Source: Candidatus Buchananbacteria bacterium
Lineage (GTDB): Bacteria; Patescibacteriota; Patescibacteriia; 2-01-FULL-39-33
DNA: 44,625 nt
Direction of reading: 5' to 3'
Assembly: GCA_030650095.1 (NCBI GenBank)
Contig: JAUSEE010000002.1
Location: 70,711 to 115,335, forward strand
Shown here: piece by piece, positions 37,433 to 44,625 of the stretch
Layout: every line of letters starts with the position of its first letter
How positions within the stretch are numbered: position 1 is the first letter of the stretch
Program-made: the position numbers and the translations under genes
The notes under the pieces: model-generated
What the model was told of the DNA's origin: nothing
Databases searched by the model: none
What the model saw: only the letters and a program-made list of their open reading frames with translations

Positions 37433-39319
37433 ATGAGCTGGAGAGAGAATAAACTGATCCGTTTTAGAACCAGGGAAGGGAAACAAGGCAGAATTAAATT
37501 TCTAGCCGTTTTTTTTGTTATTTTTTCCATATTGATTATCATCAAGCTTTTTTATCTGCAAATATTTCGAGGTTCATTCTATGAGGCTTTGGCTATCGGC
37601 CAGCACGAACTTTACCAAAAGTTATTTCCGGAAAGAGGCTCAATTTATGTGGTGGAAAAAAATGGCGATAAGCAGATATTATTCCCGCTGGTGACCAATA
37701 AGGATTTGCATATGCTTTACGCTATTCCCAAAGACATTGAAAATCCCCGTCAGACGGCAGAAAAATTATTTGCCCTATTCGGCTTGCCGGATAATATCGA
37801 TATGAAAAAAGTTGAAGCAGAACTATTCTCTGATATAACGCCGGATATGGATCCGGCTATGTCCAGTGAAATAAAGAAAGCTCGTTTGGATAAATGGCAA
37901 GAGGAGCAAAAAGAAAAGGAGATAGCCAGGCTGGAAGGGCTGCTTTCAAAACCTGATGATCCTTATGAACCAATTAGGCATAAACTGAAGAATGAAGATT
38001 TGGAAATTATAAAATCCTGGAACATAAAAGGTTTGGATTTTAAAGATGAGACTTGGCGTTTCTATCCGGAAAAGGGCATGGGCGGCCATATTTTTGGTTT
38101 TTGGGGCTTTGAGGGCGATAATAAGGTGGGAAAATATGGCTTGGAGGGCTACTTTGACAAGGAACTGACCGGGCAATTCGGCGCTATTCAAGGAGAAAAA
38201 GACGGCTTGGGCAATTTAATAGCCATTGGCAGCAGCTCCTTAAAAGAAAAAGTTGACGGGTCTTCCTTGGTCTTGACTATTGACAGGGCCATACAGTACA
38301 AGGCTTGCCAAGCTCTTAGCCAGGCGGTTGATTATTTTAAAGCTGAAAGCGGATCGGTGATAGTGATGAATCCTAAAACCGGAGCCATTCTAGCCATGTG
38401 CGGAGCGCCCGATTATGACCCTGATGAATATAATCAAGTTGAAGATATAGAAGTTTATAACAATCAGGCTATTTTTAGCGCCTATGAACCAGGATCTATT
38501 TTTAAAGCCATTACCATGTCTATAGCTTTAGATACCGGCAAGGTAGAACCCAATACAACTTATGTTGATGAAGGCGGTGTTCAAATCGGACCTTATCTTA
38601 TAAAAAATTACAATGATCTGGTTTACGGCAAGCAGACTATGACCGAAGTCCTGGAAAAATCCATCAATACCGGCAGTATTTTTGCCGTAAATAGAATAAC
38701 TCCTAAAGTTTTTTCTCAATATGTTAAAGATTTTGGCTTTGGCCAAAAAACGGGCATTGAATTAAATAAAGAAGCCAGCGGAGATATTTCTAACTTGGAT
38801 AAAAAGGGAGAAATTTATGCCGCCACCGCTTCTTTCGGTCAAGGCCTGACAGTGACGCCGATTCAAATGATTACGGCCGTGTCGGCTTTGGCTAATGGCG
38901 GAAAATTGATGAAACCATATATAGTTTCCCAGATAATTAAAAGTGACGGCAAGATTGAAACATTTAAGTCCCAAGAGGTTAAGCAAGTTATTTCTTCCAA
39001 AACCTCCTCCACTATTTCCGGCATGCTGGTGAGCGTGATAGAAAATGGCCATTCCAAGGGAGCAAAAATAGACGGCTATCGCATTGCCGGCAAAACCGGC
39101 ACGGCCCAGGTAGCCAACAAATCAAACAAAGGCTATTCTGATGCGGTGAATACCTCGTTCATAAGTTACGGCCCGTTCTCTAATCCGGTCTATGTTATGA
39201 TGGTTAGAATTGATAAGCCCCAATGGGGCAAGACCGGCGAAGCTGTGGCTGTGCCGGTAGCCACCGACATTGCCAAATTCATCTTACAGTACTACAATGT
39301 GCCCTATGATAATAAATAA
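37433..39319 (+). CDS. ftsI: Class B penicillin-binding protein (FtsI-like transpeptidase)
   Basis: Septal D,D-transpeptidase that crosslinks peptidoglycan with FtsW. It has 628 residues: an N-terminal membrane anchor (about 22-43), a pedestal/dimerisation region with a charged insertion (about 120-190), and the transpeptidase domain. The active-site motifs are all present: S355-x-x-K358 (GSIFKA), S410-x-N412 (SINTG) and K554-T-G (GKTGTA). It lacks a PASTA tail. The upstream 134 bases after ftsL hold no ORF and only a short hairpin (about 37400-37420). It is followed by murF after 18 bases. Confidence 0.94.
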   Translation: MSWRENKLIRFRTREGKQGRIKFLAVFFVIFSILIIIKLFYLQIFRGSFYEALAIGQHELYQKLFPERGSIYVVEKNGDKQILFPLVTNKDLHMLYAIPKDIENPRQTAEKLFALFGLPDNIDMKKVEAELFSDITPDMDPAMSSEIKKARLDKWQEEQKEKEIARLEGLLSKPDDPYEPIRHKLKNEDLEIIKSWNIKGLDFKDETWRFYPEKGMGGHIFGFWGFEGDNKVGKYGLEGYFDKELTGQFGAIQGEKDGLGNLIAIGSSSLKEKVDGSSLVLTIDRAIQYKACQALSQAVDYFKAESGSVIVMNPKTGAILAMCGAPDYDPDEYNQVEDIEVYNNQAIFSAYEPGSIFKAITMSIALDTGKVEPNTTYVDEGGVQIGPYLIKNYNDLVYGKQTMTEVLEKSINTGSIFAVNRITPKVFSQYVKDFGFGQKTGIELNKEASGDISNLDKKGEIYAATASFGQGLTVTPIQMITAVSALANGGKLMKPYIVSQIIKSDGKIETFKSQEVKQVISSKTSSTISGMLVSVIENGHSKGAKIDGYRIAGKTGTAQVANKSNKGYSDAVNTSFISYGPFSNPVYVMMVRIDKPQWGKTGEAVAVPVATDIAKFILQYYNVPYDNK

Positions 39320-39337
39320 TTCTATCCATTAACAGTT

Positions 39338-40615
39338 ATGAAAAGATTAGTTCAATGGTTTTTAGCTAAATTGGCTAGATTAATTTTAAATAAATATAAG
39401 CCCGATGTTATAGGCGTTACCGGCAGTTTTGGCAAAACATCAGCTAAAGAAGCTATTTTTACGGTTTTATCCGGCAAGTTCAATGTGCGCAAAAATATCA
39501 AGAATTATAACAACGAAATCGGCTTGCCCCTTACCATTATCGGCGTCGGCTCCGGCGGCCGGTCTGTTTGGGCTTGGCTGGGCGTTTTCATTAAAGCTTT
39601 TATTTTACTGATTTGGCGAGAAAAAAATTATCCGGAAATTTTGGTTTTGGAGATGGCGGTTGACCATCCGGGCGATATGTCTTATTTAACCGGTTTGGCT
39701 CCTTGCAAGATAGGCGTGGTAACCGGCGTCGGGCCGGTGCATATAGAATTTTTCAAAACGATTGAACGGATTGCCAAAGAAAAATCAGTTATGGTTTCTC
39801 ATATTGATAAAAACGGCTGGGCGATACTTAATTGCGATAATGAATATGTGTGCGAGATGGACAAATTAACCAGAGCCAGATTGTTAACTTACGGCATTAG
39901 CAATAACGAAGTGGATATCAAAGCCAGCGAAATTTCCATGTCCCAACATGAAGATGGAAAAATTTCCGGTTTGAGCTTTAAATTATTTTACCAAGGCAGC
40001 AGCGTGCCCGTGCTCCTGCCGAATATATTAGGGGAGCATTTGATTTATGCGGCTTTGGCGGCCGCTGCCGTGGGCCGGGTTTATGATATCAATATGGTTG
40101 ATATAGCCGATTCTCTTAGGGCGTTTAAAGCGCCCAAGGGCCGAATGAATTTGATAGATGGCATAAAAAACACCCATATTATAGACGACACTTATAACGC
40201 CGGTCCCGATTCTACTGTGGCGGCTTTAAATGTCTTGGGAAAAATAACAACCGAGAGCCGTAAATTCGCTGTTTTAGGCGACATGCTGGAATTGGGCGAT
40301 TATACCGAAAGCAGCCACAGGGAAGTAGGCAAAGCTGTTTTTAATAACCATATTGATTATTTGATAACCGTGGGAGAAAGAGCAGAGTTAATTGCGTCTG
40401 AAGCCCAAAAGCAGGGCTTGGATCAGGATAATATTTTTATTTTTTCGGAAACGGAAAAAGCCGGCTTGTTTTTGCAAGACAAAATAGAAACCGGAGATTT
40501 TATTTTAGTTAAGGGTTCGCAGGGTATGAGAATGGAAAAAATAGTCAAAGAAATCATAGCCGAACCGTTAAAAGCCGGCGAATTGCTGGTTCGGCAGGAT
40601 GATGAGTGGCTCTAA
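39338..40615 (+). CDS. murF: MurF-like UDP-MurNAc-tripeptide--D-Ala-D-Ala ligase, N-terminal domain replaced
   Basis: Mur ligase of 425 residues. The central ATPase has the P-loop GVTGSFGKTSAKEAI (about residues 28-42), an aberrant loop compared with the usual GTNGKT, then YNNEIGLPLTII, EMAVDHPGDMSYL and NCDNE. The C-terminal domain has IDDTYNAGPDSTVAALN and LGDMLELGDYTESSHREVG, typical of MurF. The canonical N-terminal UDP-binding domain of about 80 residues is missing; a hydrophobic stretch (WAWLGVFIKAFILLIW, about 78-93) sits inside the ATPase. murF is the last gene of this dcw segment; murE is not next to it. Confidence 0.88.
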   Translation: MKRLVQWFLAKLARLILNKYKPDVIGVTGSFGKTSAKEAIFTVLSGKFNVRKNIKNYNNEIGLPLTIIGVGSGGRSVWAWLGVFIKAFILLIWREKNYPEILVLEMAVDHPGDMSYLTGLAPCKIGVVTGVGPVHIEFFKTIERIAKEKSVMVSHIDKNGWAILNCDNEYVCEMDKLTRARLLTYGISNNEVDIKASEISMSQHEDGKISGLSFKLFYQGSSVPVLLPNILGEHLIYAALAAAAVGRVYDINMVDIADSLRAFKAPKGRMNLIDGIKNTHIIDDTYNAGPDSTVAALNVLGKITTESRKFAVLGDMLELGDYTESSHREVGKAVFNNHIDYLITVGERAELIASEAQKQGLDQDNIFIFSETEKAGLFLQDKIETGDFILVKGSQGMRMEKIVKEIIAEPLKAGELLVRQDDEWL

Positions 40616-40621
40616 TGCCTA

Positions 40622-40650
40622 TTGACATGTTAGGCTGATTTTGTTATATA
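40622..40650 (+). promoter_or_regulatory. Promoter of the 35-residue protein gene
   Basis: Perfect TTGACA (40622-40627), a 17-base spacer and TATATA (40645-40650), 35 bases before the GTG start. Confidence 0.72.
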
Positions 40651-40684
40651 AGTTATGAAGCCAGGTTAAAAAAGGAGATAAAAA

Positions 40685-40792
40685 GTGCCAGAGCATAAAA
40701 AGAAGAAAAAGCATTGGAGAGTTAAAAAAATTTGGATGGTAATCATGAAACGATTATCTGGTTCTGGTTATAGTCCCGGTCGTTATAAATAA
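40685..40792 (+). CDS. 35-residue basic microprotein
   Basis: A very short gene with complete expression signals. It has a consensus promoter at 40622-40650, a perfect AAGGAGA ribosome-binding site six bases before a GTG start, a 35-codon frame with a TAA stop, and a terminator 17 bases later. The product begins MPEHKKKKKHWRVKK, continues IWMVIMKRLSGSGYSPGRYK, is strongly basic (about one third Lys, Arg or His) and has no signal peptide or clear membrane helix. I do not recognise it. It could bind nucleic acid or membranes; this is inference only. It lies just after murF but is an independent unit. Confidence 0.72.
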   Translation: MPEHKKKKKHWRVKKIWMVIMKRLSGSGYSPGRYK

Positions 40793-40809
40793 ACATTAAC
40801 GATTATGCC

Positions 40810-40836
40810 AACTTCCGATATTTCGGAAGTTTTTTA
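40810..40836 (+). terminator. Terminator of the microprotein gene
   Basis: An 8-bp stem AACTTCCG/CGGAAGTT with a 6-base loop, followed by T's. Confidence 0.88.
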
Positions 40837-40840
40837 TTTT

Positions 40841-40931
40841 CCGCTCCTTTTCAAGGAGGGGTCAAAAGGGGAGGTTTATACTAATGCCTCAAAAACCCCT
40901 CCCCGGCCTCCCCTTGGAAAGGGGAGGAGTA
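40841..40931. repeat. Dispersed C/G-tract palindromic repeat
   Basis: A short hairpin CTCCTT/AAGGAG (40844-40858) and a longer one CCTCCCCTT/AAGGGGAGG (40907-40927), with an outer GGGGAGG/CCTCCCC pairing between them. This repeat type is common in AT-rich bacterial genomes. The stretch 40932-41030 shows nothing recognisable. Confidence 0.6.
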
Positions 40932-41030
40932 ATTATCCTATTTTTTCAATTCACTCCATTACAATTGTGAGCTACTAGATCGCCTAACGAGCCAAACAGA
41001 TACTCTAGCGTTCAGTTGAGGGTATGTTCA

Positions 41031-41065
41031 TTAAAAAAGCGTCCGACAAATTAATGTCAGACGCT
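41031..41065 (-). terminator. Terminator of the VWA-kinase-PP2C operon
   Basis: AGCGTC plus GACA pairs across a TTAATT-like loop (41038-41065), followed on the minus strand by TTTTTTAA. It lies 17 bases after the VWA gene stop. Confidence 0.88.
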
Positions 41066-41081
41066 GTAAAAAATCTTTTGT

Positions 41082-41969
41082 TCAGCTGGTAGCGATGGAG
41101 GCTACGCTTTGGCTGAATTGATTGATGGCGTGGCGCACTTCGGCCGGATCAGAGTGGGGTGTTACCACTTTGGTTATGCCCATGTCCGAAAAGACCTGTC
41201 GGTATTCCCTCATAGACTCATCATTGCCTATGGGAGCTACGCCCATGCCTACAATATAATCGCCGTTTTCAATAAGCCGCTGGAAGTCGCTTGCCCTTTT
41301 ATCACCGCTATTGGGGAATCCATCAGTGGTAATTAGGAGAGCTACCGTGGTGGGTATGCCCAAATCTCGGTATTGCTTGGCTTTAGCTCTTAAGTCCCGC
41401 AAATGATCAATGCTATAGTCAAACAGCGGTGTTGAGCCCCAATTGGGTTGATAACTATCAAACTGATCATCTATTACATCTCTTAGCATGCTACTGAAAT
41501 AACTTCCTTTAAAGCCCCTGACATCCAAGAAAAAGTCGCTGCCCTTGGCTCCCTTGAAAGCTTCAACCGCCAGATTCAAACCATCAATGACTGCTCTTCT
41601 AAGGTGGTCCATTGATCCGGAATCATCAACGAAAATTCCTACTATCGCCATGCGATCGGCTTCCGGCATGATTAATCTGGCCGGAGAACGGCGCGGCGAC
41701 TGCATAGCCTGAACATTCAGGAACTGATCCAAATCAATTTCATCTTGATCAGGTTCGGGTTCTGGTTCAAAAGCTATGGGTTCAAAAGCGACAGGCGCCA
41801 GCTCTGGTTCTGGTTCTGGCTCGGGCGCAATTTCTGGCTCTGGTTCTTGATTTGTCGCATCTTCATTTTGAGGTTCAGTATTTTCCTGATTTTCCGGCTC
41901 ATACGGTATAGTAAGCATTATACCGCCATCTTGGTCCAAATCTCTCCTCGTCGGCCTAATTGCTATCAT
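41082..41969 (-). CDS. VWA-domain protein (TerY-like)
   Basis: The 295-residue protein has an N-terminal acidic, proline-rich linker of EP repeats (about residues 30-76), then a von Willebrand A domain (about 106-290). The MIDAS motif is intact: D115-x-S117-x-S119 (VDDSGSMDHL), with LLITTDGFPNSGDKRASDF later and a conserved VRGFKGSYF strand. VWA proteins of this type work with the adjacent kinase and PP2C in TerY-P triads. It is the last gene of the operon; GAGAGG six bases upstream supports the start. Confidence 0.9.
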   Translation of the reverse strand: MIAIRPTRRDLDQDGGIMLTIPYEPENQENTEPQNEDATNQEPEPEIAPEPEPEPELAPVAFEPIAFEPEPEPDQDEIDLDQFLNVQAMQSPRRSPARLIMPEADRMAIVGIFVDDSGSMDHLRRAVIDGLNLAVEAFKGAKGSDFFLDVRGFKGSYFSSMLRDVIDDQFDSYQPNWGSTPLFDYSIDHLRDLRAKAKQYRDLGIPTTVALLITTDGFPNSGDKRASDFQRLIENGDYIVGMGVAPIGNDESMREYRQVFSDMGITKVVTPHSDPAEVRHAINQFSQSVASIATS

Positions 41970-42008
41970 AAATATCCTCTCTTTCTGGGGGTTTTGGACG
42001 AATCTCCA

Positions 42009-43007
42009 TTAGTTATTAGCCAGGCTGTCAAAAATTTTCTTATCGGGGATGAATCTTTTGTGGAGATGGAAAACTTTAAAAAATGTTTCCAAAATCGGTC
42101 GCGGCACACTGCTGAGTGGCTTGGCTATCAAAGGATAGACAACTGGTTGGTCAAAAACAGTTATTCTTTGACTCATCCTTTCTGCTAAATCCATATCATA
42201 AGCTACTCCGCCATAGGGATCGGTGAAAGTCAGGAGTCTCATGGCTATAACCAAATACGAATACCAATCGGTTAATTCATTGTAGGTTGTGGCCATGGCA
42301 AACGACCACTGTCTGATATCTTTTTTCTTTCTTCCGCTTCCGGCATCGGAGTTGGTTATCCTTAAAATTTCCGGCGCGGTAAAACGCGGTATGAATGATC
42401 GGCATTGGTAGGGGCCAAATTGCATGGAATCGGCGTCGATAAGATAGGGGATATCCCTGAAGACGATAATATTATTTTCATTGAAGTCACCGATTATCAC
42501 GCCCTGCTCATGCAGTTTAACCACAGTATCGTAGAGGCTGACCAGCATTTTTTTTGTTTTCTTGGCCGTGGGGTTCATATTGGTTCGTCCCAACTTATCC
42601 AAGGAAGTGCCATTGATGAAAGGCATAACGTAGCCAAAAACACGGTTACGACCGTTAACCAGAACGCCAGTAGGCGTTACCAGTTCGGCCGGCAAGTCTT
42701 TAGGGAAAGAAAATAATTTTGTTTGCATTTCCTCTATCCTAACCCAGGCCGCTTCTCTCAGTTCAGGATCTTCGGCGAATTCAGGGGCGTCAGGCTTGAG
42801 GAATATTTTGGCGACTATGCCGGGCTTTAAGGTATAAATTATGGCCTCTCCGCCTCGGCCCAGTTCTTTGAAATTTTTGGCCTCCCAACTGGCGGCTTTT
42901 ATCTTTAGCACCTTATTTCTCCTTTGGCCCCGTTTTGGTTTTGCCATTTTCTTAGGCTTGGGCTTGGCATATTTGACTGTTTTTTTCTTGCCGCTTGCGC
43001 CAGCCAT
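42009..43007 (-). CDS. Protein kinase-like protein of the triad
   Basis: The 332-residue protein starts with a Lys-rich tail (about residues 1-34). The kinase domain has the glycine loop ELGRGGEAIIYTL (48-60) and a VAIK-type lysine, VAKIF (K67). Catalytic loop IGDFNENNI (172-180) has G-D-F instead of H-R-D, keeping Asp174 and Asn179. LIDADSM replaces DFG. This variant form resembles kinases of TerY-P triads and some helix-hairpin-helix kinases. The ATG directly follows the PP2C stop codon (TAA then ATG), so translation is coupled. Activity is plausible but not shown. Confidence 0.88.
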   Translation of the reverse strand: MAGASGKKKTVKYAKPKPKKMAKPKRGQRRNKVLKIKAASWEAKNFKELGRGGEAIIYTLKPGIVAKIFLKPDAPEFAEDPELREAAWVRIEEMQTKLFSFPKDLPAELVTPTGVLVNGRNRVFGYVMPFINGTSLDKLGRTNMNPTAKKTKKMLVSLYDTVVKLHEQGVIIGDFNENNIIVFRDIPYLIDADSMQFGPYQCRSFIPRFTAPEILRITNSDAGSGRKKKDIRQWSFAMATTYNELTDWYSYLVIAMRLLTFTDPYGGVAYDMDLAERMSQRITVFDQPVVYPLIAKPLSSVPRPILETFFKVFHLHKRFIPDKKIFDSLANN

Positions 43008-44279
43008 TTATTTTTTCCCATGGCGTTTAAACCATTTTCCGCCTTTGCGTTTAAGAACCCGAACTACTTCCGGCAGAGTTAATTGATGCGGCGTTTCTGG
43101 CTGCGGTTCAAAACGAGGAAATGACTTGGTATAAGGGAAAGGATCGCCCCCAATGTAGGGGCTTCTGTAACGATCATCATAATAATATTCCTGATCATCA
43201 AAGTGTTTTGGCGTGTGCTTTACTGGTACCAAAACCGGCTGGTATTTTTTGTCTATTTCCCGGCGCAGTTTTTCCACTTGCGTTCTTAGCGTAGCAACTT
43301 TACTCTCAAACGAATTAAGGGCTGTGGCCTTGGCCTCAACTTCTTCCAGATTTGTTTCCAGCTCTCTTATTTTTTCTTTCAATGTTAACATAGTGGAACG
43401 GGTTCGGGTTAGATCGCTATCAAGCTCTTTAATCAAGGCTTCCAGATCGCTTATCATTTGTTTGAGCTGGGCAATTTTGCTTCTGTTGGCAAACAGCCTT
43501 TTTTGAGCTTCTTCTGTTCTTATGATCATCAGAGTGACATCATCCTTGCACTTGCCCAAAACAAATGTGCCATTATTTAGCTTTTCTGTCGTTTGGGCAT
43601 TAAGCCAATTCTGGAGCATTCTGGGTTGAACCAAAGCCGGATGGTGCAGATCTTCACTGGCCAAAGGCGCCAAACCGTCGGTGCCTATTATAAGACCCTT
43701 AGCCAGACTGGAAAGTTGCAGAGTCCTTATTGGGTTGAATTCTAAATACTGCTTAAACTCCTCGGTGTGATAGGCGCTTTTTTGGACCAAAAGATAACAT
43801 AAGTAGGGCGGAGAATTAAGTATAGGCGGTTGAAGATCAATGACTTCGTCATCAATAATCACCAAACCGTCGCCAAATGAGGCTACCGTGGCTATGTCGC
43901 CCGTTATCACCAAAACAATAGCGGTAAAGGAAAAGCGCTCTATGGCCGCTTTTTCAAAAGCCGGCACGGAATCATTCAGGGTAAATTTCCTGATTTCTGT
44001 CTTCAACAGCCTGCTTGTTTCATTAGTTATTTCAGTCCAGTCCAATTTTTCTATTTCACAGCCACTTAACAATTTTTTGTTGATTATTCCAGCTATAAGA
44101 TTGGCGCCGATGTCGGCGCCGGTGCCGGAAAATGGCTGTGAACTGCAGCCGTCGCAAAGGACAGCTACCAAGCCTTTAGGCGATTCTCTGGTGGCCAAAG
44201 CATCTTGGTTGTTGATTTTGCCGGGCTGTCCCGGGTTAACATGGGTAAATCCCGGAGCTGTCGCTGCTACTGTGTGCAT
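43008..44279 (-). CDS. PP2C-family phosphatase with coiled-coil tail
   Basis: A 423-residue protein with a PP2C-like domain (about residues 1-255): NNQDA (about 23-27), VAVLCDGCSSQPFSGTGADIG (the DG metal motif near 42), FGDGL, IIGTDGLAPL and CKDDVTLMII, which includes the last metal Asp pair. A coiled coil (about 265-345) and a Pro/Tyr-rich, basic tail follow. The start is the ATG at 44279, nine bases after AAGGAG; an ATG at 44285 lies only three bases from it. It is the first gene of the triad operon. Likely role: removes phosphates added by the kinase. Confidence 0.9.
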   Translation of the reverse strand: MHTVAATAPGFTHVNPGQPGKINNQDALATRESPKGLVAVLCDGCSSQPFSGTGADIGANLIAGIINKKLLSGCEIEKLDWTEITNETSRLLKTEIRKFTLNDSVPAFEKAAIERFSFTAIVLVITGDIATVASFGDGLVIIDDEVIDLQPPILNSPPYLCYLLVQKSAYHTEEFKQYLEFNPIRTLQLSSLAKGLIIGTDGLAPLASEDLHHPALVQPRMLQNWLNAQTTEKLNNGTFVLGKCKDDVTLMIIRTEEAQKRLFANRSKIAQLKQMISDLEALIKELDSDLTRTRSTMLTLKEKIRELETNLEEVEAKATALNSFESKVATLRTQVEKLRREIDKKYQPVLVPVKHTPKHFDDQEYYYDDRYRSPYIGGDPFPYTKSFPRFEPQPETPHQLTLPEVVRVLKRKGGKWFKRHGKK

Positions 44280-44466
44280 ATCCATCTTCTCCTTTTTGCT
44301 TGATTTTTTATGTTTTTAAAGTACTCTGTAATTTCTGGCAATAGTTAAAATAATTTGTCCAATTTTAGACCATTATTATTATAAATAACTACCAATTCAG
44401 AACTGTTATTTTTACCATATAGACCATCATTTGTCAAATTATGGCCGCTTAAAATTACCGGTGGCT

Positions 44467-44586
44467 TTATAATGTTGCTGCCCGAATACCCCTGGCTTTT
44501 AAGCCAGGGGATGAAGGGCAGTGTGAAGAGAAATACGTCGGCGGAGCCGACACCTTCCATTTTCAATCGCCCAGACCTGCCCGCCA
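44467..44586. repeat. Triple-hairpin element, copy 3 (truncated)
   Basis: It begins TTATAATGTTGCTGCCCG like copies 1 and 2 and keeps hairpins 1 and 2. It diverges from about 44563 on, so hairpin 3 is lost. It lies in the non-coding stretch after the PP2C gene start. The rest of 44280-44466 shows only a TTGACA-like box on the minus strand near 44435 and nothing coding that I can support. Confidence 0.8.
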
Positions 44587-44625
44587 TTGCCGTCTCTATT
44601 TTTTCTTAAAAACAAATTAGTTTTA

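Noticed and set aside
44345-44587. A minus-strand open frame with a peptide resembling one at 21601-21804
   Set aside because: The similarity comes only from the shared hairpin element (copies 2 and 3). No start signal or coding bias supports a gene.
1-44625. CRISPR array or Cas genes
   Set aside because: No run of regularly spaced identical repeats was seen. The repeats found are hairpin elements, dispersed palindromes or short direct repeats.

Overview
The window is 44.6 kb of AT-rich bacterial chromosome. It looks like a member of the Candidate Phyla Radiation (Patescibacteria, Parcubacteria-like). The reasons are the compact gene packing, a split division/cell-wall (dcw) cluster without murE, ftsQ, ftsA or ftsZ in view, a one-lobe TsaB, a MurF without the usual N-terminal domain, a MurG without the usual loop histidine, and many short orphan proteins. 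TGA is used as a stop (for example at 17891-17893 and 20800-20802), so the code is the standard one and not the Gracilibacteria/Absconditabacteria code. No rRNA, tRNA or CRISPR array was found. The lineage is an inference from gene content; no phylogeny was run.

Layout. 1-3732 (minus): surface polysaccharide genes, namely a glycosyltransferase-methyltransferase fusion that runs off the left edge, an O-antigen ligase/polymerase-like protein and a Wzz-like protein. 3805-4349: a one-gene module between two 30-bp direct repeats. 4429-13271: first dcw segment (mraY, murD, ftsW, murG, murC, murB) with a structured non-coding stretch between murD and ftsW and small orphan genes before murB. 13271-13994: a four-helix-bundle gene between inverted repeats, then a ribosome hibernation factor. 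14030-18569: secA and small genes. 18849-19585 (minus): three tiny genes with their own promoter. 19706-22776: a nucleotide-pool and DNA-repair run (MTH1-like NUDIX, Maf, ITPA-like RdgB, a SemiSWEET-like protein, MutM). 22825-25536: a small orphan gene, two undecaprenyl-pyrophosphate-type phosphatases, a CAP-domain protein and a DUF4406-like protein. 25700-29864: a phage-type metallophosphoesterase, MltG, AMMECR1 and a DHH phosphoesterase. 30013-31192: rplJ-rplL with an L10 leader. 31199-34970: a PP2C-like/transmembrane/propeller protein, an HTH regulator and TsaB. 35286-40615: second dcw segment (DnaA boxes, MraZ boxes, mraZ, rsmH, ftsL-like, ftsI, murF). 40622-40836: a complete mini-operon for a 35-residue basic protein. 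41082-44279 (minus): a PP2C - kinase - VWA triad.

How it fits together. The two dcw segments encode most cytoplasmic and membrane steps from UDP-MurNAc to lipid II and septal synthesis. UppP and a PAP2-like protein could recycle the lipid carrier, and MltG sets glycan length. If the second segment were joined in front of the first, the textbook order mraZ-rsmH-ftsL-ftsI-(murE)-murF-mraY-murD-ftsW-murG-murC-murB would be restored, so the cluster appears to have been split.

Most noteworthy points: (i) three copies of a 120-142 bp hairpin element resembling IS200/IS605-derived palindrome elements, two of them sitting exactly at terminator T-tracts; (ii) a nucleotide-sanitising run whose MTH1 and ITPA members look like the eukaryotic forms; (iii) a TerY-P-like PP2C/kinase/VWA triad; (iv) a stand-alone 35-residue microprotein gene; (v) a structured intergenic RNA candidate between murD and ftsW; (vi) the direct-repeat-flanked module at 3805-4349.
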